Assembly (NCBI GenBank): GCA_964545855.1
Contig: CAZJHD010000090.1
Location: 1-14,106, forward strand
Direction of reading: 5' to 3'
DNA: 14,106 nucleotides
Source of the DNA: CAZJHD01 sp964545855
Lineage (GTDB): Bacteria; Planctomycetota; UBA1135; JACQFD01
Part shown: in pieces, positions 8,066 through 14,077 of the stretch
Layout: each line of letters begins with the position of its first letter
How positions within the stretch are numbered: position 1 is the stretch's first letter
Notes under the pieces: generated by a model
What the model was told of the DNA's origin: nothing
Database searches by the model: none
The model's input: the letters and a program-made list of their open reading frames with translations, nothing else
Made by a program: the position numbers and the translations under genes

Positions 8066-8104
8066 CACTCGCCCAGTAACGAACGCGGCCGGTCATTGGT
8101 GATG
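8066..8104 (+). promoter_or_regulatory. Perfectly conserved 39-bp element, copy 1
   Basis: All 39 bases are identical to 10347-10385, while flanking leader sequence differs about every fifth base. It contains gcccagtaacgaacgcgg and ggtcattggtgatg. Within it, CCAGTAAC (8073-8080) and GTCATTGG (8092-8099) form an imperfect dyad (6 of 8 positions). It lies about 170 bp before ATG 8277 and about 80 bp after the kinase stop. It is probably an operator or promoter region for the FG-GAP gene, possibly used by the neighbouring ECF sigma, but I recognise no known -35/-10 pair. Confidence 0.55.
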
Positions 8105-8267
8105 ACTCCCGACGCGACGCCTCGAGTCGCGCGCACCACGGCCCTCGCAGATTCTCCGTCCTTCCGCCGACCTCCTCATCGTCCAGCCGTGCGCGGCGTC
8201 CGAGGAGCCGATGCTCCCGGGACGGGTGTGCTCTCGGAGCCCGAGCTTCCACCGCTTCGTCCTGTCT

Positions 8268-8276
8268 GGAGATCCC
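8268..8276 (+). promoter_or_regulatory. Ribosome binding site fixing start of FG-GAP gene 1
   Basis: GGAG at 8268-8271 lies five bases before ATG 8277. The stretch gtctggagatcccatgcccc is identical ahead of FG-GAP gene 2. It favours 8277 over the upstream in-frame ATG at 8211, which would add 22 residues ahead of the signal peptide. Confidence 0.75.
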
Positions 8277-9923
8277 ATGCCCCTTTTCCGCTCCGCCGCG
8301 CTCCTCGCAGCTTCGCTCCTGACACTTTCTCCTGGCGCCGCGGCCCAGGTCGCCGAAGCGGGGCAAGCCAAGCCGCTCGGCCCAGCCATCACCAACGGCT
8401 TCGGGGAGTCCGTCTCGTTCGACGGCACGCGACTCCTCCTGGGCGCGCGATCGGACGCTGGCGCAGGGACCGCCGCCGGCCGCGCCTACGTCATCGAGCG
8501 GCAGCCCGACGGGAGCTGGCTCCAGGTCCAGACGTTTCTCGGGGCCGATACGGACGTCAGCGATCTGCTCGGGCACGAGGTCGCGTTGCGCGGCGACCTC
8601 GCGCTCGTGGGCGCGCCGGGCAAGGAGCCACAGTCCAGCGGCTTTGGCAAGGGCGCGGCCTACTTCTTCGAGCGGCAGCCGAGCGGCACCTGGACCGAGG
8701 CGGCGAAGCTCGTTCCCGCTCAGGCTCTCGCCGGCGACTACTTCGGCTCGTCCGTCGCGCTCTCGCCGTCCGGGCTCCGCGCCGCGGTGGGAGCGATCTT
8801 GGACGACATCGACACACCCTTCCCCGCGATCCTGAACTGCGGCTCGGTCTACCTCTTCGAGAAGCAGGGAGGCAGCTGGGCGCAGGTCGCGAAGATCCAA
8901 CTTCCCCTGGCCCAAGCGGTCGCGCAGGGGAAGCTCGGGTGGCGTGTGGCGCTCACGAACGATCGCGTCTTCGTCACGAGCCAGGTGGGCGCCCGCGTGT
9001 ACGACTTCGGCGGCGCACTCCTCCAGGAACTCACCGCGACGGGAGGAACCGGCCTCGACGGATTCGGTCAAGACGTCCATGTCGACGGCAGCCGGCTCGT
9101 CGTCGGCGCGCACGGCTACTCCGGGTCGAAGGGAGCCGCCTACGTCTTCGAGGAGTCGGGGGGCACGTGGTCCCAAGTCGCGCAGCTCGTCGCGAGCGAC
9201 GGACTCGCCAACGATCAATTCGGCAGCTCGGTCGCGATCGAAGGAGACCGCGTCGCCGTGGGATCGCCGCTCGCCGACGGCGTCTTCCCGAACACGAACC
9301 TCGGCCGCTCCTATCTCTTCCGCCGGCAGCCCTCGGGAGCCTGGTCCGAGACCGCGAAGTTCGATTGGCCGAACTCAACGGGCTCCGCGAACATCGGAGC
9401 GGCCGTCGCGCTCTCTGGCGAGCGGATCGTCGCCTGCGCAAGGAACGCGCATCAGGTGGACGGGCTGCTGACCGGGGGCGCGGCCTACGTCTGGCGCGAC
9501 GTCGGCCCGGCGCAGTTCAGCTTCGGGACCGGCACGCCGGGATGCGCGGGCCCGCACGCCATGACTGCGGGCGCGGCGGAGATCGGCTCTGCGATCTTCG
9601 TGCTGCGGACCGACCTCGCCCCGGATTCGGCGCTCGGCCTCTGCGTCATCGGAGACGTCGCCGATCTGGTCGGCCACGATCCCTTCGGCATCGGAATCCT
9701 CCTCCACGTCGACCTCATGGCGTCGCCGAACCTGGTCGCGCTCGACATCGTGTCCAACTCCGCCGGCAGAGCCGCAGTCGTCGTGACGATCCCCGACCTC
9801 CCGAGTCTCGTGGGTTCGACGTTCAACGCTCAGGCCATCTGGTACTGGGGGGCGGCCGTCTGCCTCCCTCCCTACAACCTCAGCAGCTCGCCGGGGGTCG
9901 CGTTCCCGATCCTCGCGCCGTGA
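8277..9923 (+). CDS. Secreted FG-GAP propeller protein 1 with GTGTPGC C-terminal domain
   Basis: A 548-residue exported protein. Residues 1-23 are a signal peptide (MPLFRSAALLAASLLTLSPG, then AAAQ). Residues about 40-410 contain seven degenerate FG-GAP-like repeats, each with a glycine-rich turn (GFGESV, LLGHEV, YFGSSV, KLGWRV, GFGQDV, QFGSSV, NIGAAV) followed by a VxVGAP-type strand and an AYVFE-type strand, consistent with one seven-bladed beta-propeller. Residues about 415-548 form a separate domain starting FGTGTPGC and ending in PPYNLSSSPGVAFPILAP, shared with the protein at 10558. I know this ending from planctomycete exoproteins but not its function; it could be a sorting or surface-attachment domain. 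The signal peptide and leader resemble those of FG-GAP protein 2. The position behind the kinase, with its own leader, suggests separate but related control. Confidence 0.88.
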   Translation: MPLFRSAALLAASLLTLSPGAAAQVAEAGQAKPLGPAITNGFGESVSFDGTRLLLGARSDAGAGTAAGRAYVIERQPDGSWLQVQTFLGADTDVSDLLGHEVALRGDLALVGAPGKEPQSSGFGKGAAYFFERQPSGTWTEAAKLVPAQALAGDYFGSSVALSPSGLRAAVGAILDDIDTPFPAILNCGSVYLFEKQGGSWAQVAKIQLPLAQAVAQGKLGWRVALTNDRVFVTSQVGARVYDFGGALLQELTATGGTGLDGFGQDVHVDGSRLVVGAHGYSGSKGAAYVFEESGGTWSQVAQLVASDGLANDQFGSSVAIEGDRVAVGSPLADGVFPNTNLGRSYLFRRQPSGAWSETAKFDWPNSTGSANIGAAVALSGERIVACARNAHQVDGLLTGGAAYVWRDVGPAQFSFGTGTPGCAGPHAMTAGAAEIGSAIFVLRTDLAPDSALGLCVIGDVADLVGHDPFGIGILLHVDLMASPNLVALDIVSNSAGRAAVVVTIPDLPSLVGSTFNAQAIWYWGAAVCLPPYNLSSSPGVAFPILAP

Positions 9924-10057
9924 ACGAGCGCGCAAAGCACGAGCACGGGATCTCTGCCTTGGAAGGGCCGCTCGCCCGAGGAATCGGCGGGTAGCCCAGA
10001 GCCTCGAAGGGCGCACCTCGCGGAACGCCGCTCGGAAGACTGCTCTCTCGCGCTCGT

Positions 10058-10098
10058 CGGCTCGAGGGGACTCGCGCTCGAGATCCGGCCTCGAGCCG
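10058..10098. terminator. 10-bp inverted repeat, possible transcript-end hairpin
   Basis: CGGCTCGAGG at 10058-10067 pairs perfectly with CCTCGAGCCG at 10089-10098 across a 21-base spacer. It lies about 135 bp after the stop of FG-GAP gene 1 and before the next module. No T-run follows, so it is not a classical intrinsic terminator. It could be a Rho-dependent end structure, a binding site or chance in GC-rich DNA. Confidence 0.35.
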
Positions 10099-10116
10099 CG
10101 TCGGGCGCCGGTGGTA

Positions 10117-10132
10117 CCGCCGCGCGCGGCGG
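10117..10132. repeat. 16-bp perfect palindrome
   Basis: ccgccgcgcgcggcgg is its own reverse complement. It lies 22 bases before the remnant sigma start at 10155. It may be a protein-binding site or simply a GC-rich coincidence. Confidence 0.4.
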
Positions 10133-10154
10133 CGTCGCGGCACAAGAGGGGTTC

Positions 10155-10273
10155 ATGACGCGCGGATCGGACCCATCGCCTCCTCTCCGGACGACCGAGC
10201 CCGCGGCCCGCGATGCCTACGTCGGCTCGTTGCGGGCCGAGCTCGACGCACTGAAGGCGCTTCGGCTCGGTAG
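10155..10273 (+). pseudogene. Deletion scar: sigma-gene 5' end fused to kinase-gene 3' end
   Basis: Bases 10155-10214 match the intact sigma gene at 3393-3451 (8 substitutions and one gap by eye; GSDPSPP and TEPAA are retained). Bases 10210-10273 match the end of the intact kinase gene at 7923-7987 (about 9 substitutions and one gap), including aaggcgcttcggctcg followed by tag. The junction falls on gcgat, present in both parents at 3447-3451 and 7923-7927, which fits a microhomology deletion of about 4.5 kb. This is a second sigma-kinase operon reduced to its two ends. The frame from 10155 stays open to 11396 by chance, overlapping FG-GAP gene 2 out of frame, and should not be called a gene. 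Confidence 0.85.
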
Positions 10274-10346
10274 TCCGAGTCGGGCATGGCAGGAGGGCGC
10301 GATCCGCGAACCCTGCGTCTCGTCGTGGGGCGTTGCGCTCGCGATT

Positions 10347-10385
10347 CACTCGCCCAGTAACGAACGCGGCCGGTCATTGGTGATG
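10347..10385 (+). promoter_or_regulatory. Perfectly conserved 39-bp element, copy 2
   Basis: Identical in all 39 positions to 8066-8104, about 170 bp before ATG 10558. The imperfect dyad CCAGTAAC/GTCATTGG lies at 10354-10380. The bases immediately outside differ on both sides. Retention here, although sigma and kinase copy 2 are gone, argues that it serves the FG-GAP gene and does not belong to the kinase operon. Confidence 0.55.
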
Positions 10386-10547
10386 TCTCCAGACGTGACG
10401 GCTCGAGTCACGCTCACAAAGGCCCTCGCAGCTTCTCGGTCCTCCCGCCGGCCTCCTCATCGTCCCGCCGTGCACGGCGTCCGAGCCGCCGCCGCTCCCG
10501 GGTCCAGTGTTCCCTCGGAGCCCGAGCCTCCGCCTCTTCGTCCTGTC

Positions 10548-10557
10548 TGGAGATCCC
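10548..10557 (+). promoter_or_regulatory. Ribosome binding site fixing start of FG-GAP gene 2
   Basis: The context gtctggagatccc places GGAG five bases before ATG 10558, exactly as for FG-GAP gene 1. It supports 10558 over the in-frame ATG at 10507, which would add 17 residues before the signal peptide. Confidence 0.75.
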
Positions 10558-13194
10558 ATGCCCCATTTCCGCTCCGGCGCGCTTCTCGTCGCTTCGCTTC
10601 TCACGCTCGCTCCCGGCGCAGCGGTCCCGGTCGCCCAAGAGGCGCACACGAGGCCACTCGACCCGGCCTTGGGCGCGTCGTTGCACGGCGATCCGGGCTC
10701 CGAGGCCCCGAAGGCGCCGGCGCCGGCAACCGCCGACGCGGAGGGCGGCGTCCCCGAAGGCCTCGCCGCCTCCGAGTGGTCGAGCATCCGCGAGGCCTAC
10801 GAAGCGGCACGGCACGCCGCCTTCGCCGTCGATGGCGGCCATCGCGCGCGCAATCCCGGCCAGCAGTGGGCGACGCACTTCGACGGCCGCGGCTTCACGA
10901 CGACGCCCGACGCGGGCGCATGGACGTGGGGGCTCGAGCTGCAGCGATGTGGCTTCGCGGGTGGCGAGCGCACCGTGACGAAGCCGACCGCGGTGCGCGC
11001 CGAGGGGCAGCGAGTCTCCTACGACTGGGGCGATGGACTCACCGAGTGGTACGTGAACGACGGCCGTGGCCTCGAGCACGGCTACACCGTTCGCACGCGG
11101 CCCGGCGACGGTACGGGCCCCCTCACGCTCGACCTGGCGATCCGCGGCGGACTCGCGCCCGCCGTCTCCGAGGACGGGCGCGCCGTGCGCTTCATCGACA
11201 TCGGCGGCGCATCGGTGCTCACGTACACGGGACTCACGGTCGTCGATGCGGACGATCAGTCCCTGCCTGCGCGATTCGACCGCGTCGCAGGCGGACTGCG
11301 TCTCCTCCTCGACGACGCCGGCGCGCGCTATCCGATCACCATCGACCCGATCGCGCAGCAGGCGTACCTGAAGGCCTCGAACACGGGTGCCGGTGATCGA
11401 TTCGGATTCTCGGTGTCCGCGTCCGGGAACACCGTGGTGATCGGAGCCTCTTTCGAGGACAGCAACGCCACGGGAGTGAACGGCGACCAGCTCAACAACG
11501 GCAGCACCGATTCCGGCGCGGCGTACGTGTTCGTGCGAAGCGGCGGCGCGTGGAGTCAGCAAGCCTACTTGAAGGCCTCGAACACTCAGAGCACCGACGA
11601 GTTCGGCCGTTCGGTATCCGTTTCTGGCGACACCATCGTCATCGGCGCGCGCAACGAGGACAGCGACTCCACCGGAGTGAACGGCGACCAGAGCAACAAC
11701 GCCACCCAGAACTCCGGCGCGGCCTATGTCTTCGTGCGCAGCGGAACGACGTGGAGCCAGCAAGCGTACTTGAAGGCATCGACGGTGGGACCCGGCTTCA
11801 ACTTCGGCGATGCGGTAGCGGTCTCGGGCGACACCATCGTGGTCGGGTCGCACGGCGAGGACAGCAACGCCACCGGAGTCAACGGCGATCAGAGCGACCT
11901 GAGCGCGGGAGACAGCGGAGCAGCGTACGTCTTCGTGCGCAGCGGCTCGACCTGGACGCAGCAGGCCTACTTGAAGGCATCGAACACCGGAGCGCTCGAC
12001 TGGTTCGGTCTCGCCGTGGCTGCGTCGGGCGACACCGTGGTGGTCTCCGCCTACCAGGAAGACAGCGACGGCTCCAGCGAGTTCCACAATGGCAACGTGA
12101 ATGCGGGCGCCGCCTACGTGTTCGCGCGCAACGGCACCGCATGGAGCCAACAGGCGTACCTCAAGGGCATCGATACCAATCTGGCCAACGGGACGATGGG
12201 CGGCGATCTGTTCGGCTTCTCCGTGGCGGCGTCGGGCGACACCGTCGTGGTCGGCGCCTTTCTGGAGGACAGCTCTGCCACCGGAGTGAACGGCGACCAG
12301 GGCCTGGAGGGCGCCGCTGGATCGGGCGCGGCCTTCGTGTTCGTGCGCAGCGGAACGACGTGGAGCCAACAGGCCTACCTGAAGTCGGCGAGCAGCGAGG
12401 CGGGCGATACATTCGGCGCGTCGGTGGCGATCTCCGGAGATACGGTCGTGGTCGGGGGATACGGTGAGGACAGCAACGCCACCGGCGTCGACGGAAACCA
12501 GCTCGACAACAGCGCTGCCAACTCCGGCGCTGCCTACGTCTTCACGCGGATCGGGGCGATCTGGAGCCAAGTGGCCTACTTGAAGGCCTCGAACTCGGCC
12601 ACGAACGACAACTTCGGAGGGTCGGTCGACTTCGCACCTACGTGCGTATCGGTGTCGGGAGACACGGTGGTGGTCGGCGCGAACTTGGAGGACAGCAACG
12701 CCACGGGCGTGAACGGCAACCAGGGCAACGACGGAGCGGCGAACGCCGGAGCGGCCTACGTCTTCGATCTCGGCACTGGCTGTGGAGTCTCGTCGTTCGG
12801 CACGGGCACCCCTGGCTGCTCTGGGTCGCAGAACGTGGGCGTGAGCACGTGCCCGCTTGCCGGCACTCCGTCCTTCGCGTTCACCTGCGACAACGCGCCG
12901 CCGAATTCTCTTGGCCTGTTGCTGGTCGGCGACGCCCAGGATCTGGCGGGAAGCGACCCATTCGGCATTGGCGTCCTCCTCCATGTGGATCTGCTGGCAT
13001 CCATCGAGCTGATCTCCCTCGACCTCTTCAGCGATCCGAGCGGGCTCGCGACGACAGTGCCCTTCGCGATCCCCGCCGCAGTCGTCGGGAACACCTACTA
13101 CGCCATGGCGCTCTGGGCGTGGGCGAGCTGCTCGCTACCTCCATACAACCTGAGCACGTCGCGCGGACTCTCGCTCACGATCCTCGTGCCATAG
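10558..13194 (+). CDS. Secreted FG-GAP repeat protein 2 with N-terminal domain and GTGTPGC C-terminal domain
   Basis: An 878-residue exported protein. Its signal peptide (MPHFRSGALLVASLLTLAPG, then AAVPV) is close to that of FG-GAP protein 1. Residues about 40-95 are a low-complexity Ala/Pro linker. Residues about 98-262 form a beta-rich domain (NPGQQWATHFDGRGF, then WTWGLEL, and ending YPITIDPI) that I have seen ahead of FG-GAP repeats but cannot name. Seven FG-GAP_2 repeats of about 65 residues follow (about 266-740), each of the form QQAYLKASNT, FGxSV, SGDTVVVGA, EDSNATGVNGDQ, SGAAYVFVRSG. The Asp/Asn-rich loop could bind calcium. Residues about 745-878 are the FGTGTPGC domain, with cysteines that may pair outside the cell. 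The frame is intact, so the gene looks functional although its sigma/kinase partners are deleted. Confidence 0.9.
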   Translation: MPHFRSGALLVASLLTLAPGAAVPVAQEAHTRPLDPALGASLHGDPGSEAPKAPAPATADAEGGVPEGLAASEWSSIREAYEAARHAAFAVDGGHRARNPGQQWATHFDGRGFTTTPDAGAWTWGLELQRCGFAGGERTVTKPTAVRAEGQRVSYDWGDGLTEWYVNDGRGLEHGYTVRTRPGDGTGPLTLDLAIRGGLAPAVSEDGRAVRFIDIGGASVLTYTGLTVVDADDQSLPARFDRVAGGLRLLLDDAGARYPITIDPIAQQAYLKASNTGAGDRFGFSVSASGNTVVIGASFEDSNATGVNGDQLNNGSTDSGAAYVFVRSGGAWSQQAYLKASNTQSTDEFGRSVSVSGDTIVIGARNEDSDSTGVNGDQSNNATQNSGAAYVFVRSGTTWSQQAYLKASTVGPGFNFGDAVAVSGDTIVVGSHGEDSNATGVNGDQSDLSAGDSGAAYVFVRSGSTWTQQAYLKASNTGALDWFGLAVAASGDTVVVSAYQEDSDGSSEFHNGNVNAGAAYVFARNGTAWSQQAYLKGIDTNLANGTMGGDLFGFSVAASGDTVVVGAFLEDSSATGVNGDQGLEGAAGSGAAFVFVRSGTTWSQQAYLKSASSEAGDTFGASVAISGDTVVVGGYGEDSNATGVDGNQLDNSAANSGAAYVFTRIGAIWSQVAYLKASNSATNDNFGGSVDFAPTCVSVSGDTVVVGANLEDSNATGVNGNQGNDGAANAGAAYVFDLGTGCGVSSFGTGTPGCSGSQNVGVSTCPLAGTPSFAFTCDNAPPNSLGLLLVGDAQDLAGSDPFGIGVLLHVDLLASIELISLDLFSDPSGLATTVPFAIPAAVVGNTYYAMALWAWASCSLPPYNLSTSRGLSLTILVP
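11353..12780 (+). repeat. Seven tandem ~200-bp coding repeats (FG-GAP_2)
   Basis: The coding sequence repeats about every 190-220 bp with recurring tags such as caggcctacttgaaggc, gtctcgggcgacaccatcgt and aacgccaccggagtgaacgg. Repeats 4 and 5 vary most (repeat 4 lacks NATGVNGDQ; repeat 5 carries an extra NGTMGG-like loop); repeat 7 has an insertion at DFAPTCVS. The high nucleotide similarity points to recent internal duplication or gene conversion. Confidence 0.85.
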
Positions 13195-13329
13195 CGCAAC
13201 TCGGCAGGCACGGTCCGTCTCGGAGGGCGCTCCCCGGATGCGCGCCCCGCATGGGGGCGTCCGGCAGCACAGGGAGCGCAGCGACGACGTTCTGATGCCG
13301 GGAGGTTCTGCAGCGAGCGCCTTGGCGCT
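13195..13329. other. Intergenic region after FG-GAP gene 2, with short hairpin
   Basis: No gene is seen here. A 6-bp hairpin lies at 13243-13259 (CGCCCC, loop gcatg, GGGGCG), about 50 bases after the stop codon and without a T-run. ATPase-like sequence becomes recognisable only near 13330. Confidence 0.4.
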
Positions 13330-13953
13330 GGCGGCCGAGCGGCTCGTCGCGTTCCGCCGAGCACGCCCTCGAACGTGCAGCTCGTCCGCTACGCGACGAT
13401 CGCTCGGGAGGTCGGCGTCTCCGCCCCGACGGTGCGCGGGTACTTCGAGGTCCTTGTGGACACGCTGGTCGGCGCTTGGGTCCCCGCATTCAGAAGCGGA
13501 TGAAGCGCCGCGCCATCGAGAGCCCGCGCTTCTACTTCTTCGACGTCGGCGTCGCGAACGAGTTCGCTCGCCGGTGCGAACTCCGGCCCGGATCGGCGGA
13601 CTTCGGGGCCGCCTTCGAACATTTCCTCTGGATGGAATTCCGCGCGCACGCGAGCTACGGCCGGATCGACTACCCGATCGCCTACTGGCGGACGGACTCC
13701 AGCTTCGAGGTGGACTTCGTCCTTGGCGGTGGAGCGGTCGCCGTGGAAGCGAAGTCGACCGAGGGAGGCTCCCACGAGCGATCACCTGAGAGGGATGCGT
13801 GCGCTGCGCGAGGAGTTGAAGGTGAAGCGCGCGATCCTCGTCTGCCTCGCACCGCGCCGGCGCACGACGGAGGACGGAATCGAGGTCGTTCCGTGGAGCG
13901 CCTTCCTGAAGGACCTCTGGAGCGGCGCGCTCGACCGAGACCTTCGACACTGA
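13330..13953 (+). pseudogene. AAA/DUF4143-type ATPase, C-terminal half only, frameshifted
   Basis: The sequence encodes the DUF4143-side half of the same family as 2511-2999. QLVRYATIAREVGVSAPTVR with GYFEVLVDTLVG is a winged-helix segment in frame 1; RAIESPRFYFFDVGVANEF and FEVDFVLG with AVAVEAKST follow in frame 3, the nuclease-like E-x-D...E-x-K region; HLRGMRALREELKVKRAILV to RDLRH and stop are back in frame 1. A one-base loss near 13494 creates TGA at 13501, and a compensating +1 shift occurs near 13777. The AAA half is absent and the stretch just before 13370 is already degraded. It is therefore a pseudogene by both truncation and frameshift. Its last 30 bases recur at 72-101, and lipoprotein copy C follows 10 bases later. 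Confidence 0.88.
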
Positions 13954-14077
13954 TTGGGCTGCCGTGCGTCTCGCCGCGTCGATCCTCGCTCTCGTCGCCG
14001 CCCTCGCAGCGGTCGCGTGCGCGGGCAGCTCGTCCTCGTCGGCGGCGGCGTGCCCCGCAACGGCGTCGCCACGCACG
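13924..14077 (+). repeat. Long direct repeat, copy C (ATPase tail + lipoprotein start)
   Basis: This is the partner of 72-270. It is identical over the first 30 bases, then similar through the signal-peptide codons and the cagctcgtcctcgtcggcgg stretch, with the 43-bp segment found in copy A missing at the CGCGGG site. Confidence 0.8.

Larger units (their letters stand above)
7988..8276 (+). other. Intergenic leader of FG-GAP gene 1, conserved with 10274-10557
   Basis: This 289-bp region holds no convincing gene. It aligns along its length with the region ahead of FG-GAP gene 2, at roughly 80% identity by eye for 8105-8276, and contains the perfectly conserved 39-bp element at 8066-8104. Differences between the two copies show no third-codon-position bias in the open + frame starting at 8102, so the open frames here are not supported as genes. 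Confidence 0.7.
9924..10154. other. Intergenic region between FG-GAP gene 1 and the second sigma remnant
   Basis: The 231 bp hold no supported gene. They contain a 10-bp inverted repeat (10058-10098) and a 16-bp perfect GC palindrome (10117-10132). The last 18 bases (10137-10154) resemble the leader of the intact sigma gene (gcggca, then a purine-rich stretch and ttcatg). Confidence 0.6.

Noticed and set aside
4022..8068. Minus-strand open frame of 1348 codons over the kinase gene
   Set aside because: It is a shadow of the GC-rich kinase gene; the + strand has all kinase and WD40 motifs, and the minus product is Arg/Glu-rich with no recognisable domain.
8102..8276. Possible conserved leader peptide ahead of both FG-GAP genes (begins MTPD / MSPD)
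   Set aside because: The frame is open in both copies, but substitutions between them are as common at first and second as at third codon positions, so there is no sign of selection on a peptide.
10155..11396. 413-codon + frame starting with sigma-like residues
   Set aside because: Only the first ~60 bases are sigma-derived; the rest is kinase tail, leader and an out-of-frame reading of FG-GAP gene 2.
11353..12780. CRISPR-like or intergenic tandem array
   Set aside because: The ~200-bp repeats are in frame, lack short unique spacers and encode FG-GAP repeats.
10414..12984. Minus-strand open frame of 856 codons over FG-GAP gene 2
   Set aside because: Its apparent repeats (GVAVL, VALVAVHSGG) are the reverse reading of the coding repeats on the + strand.
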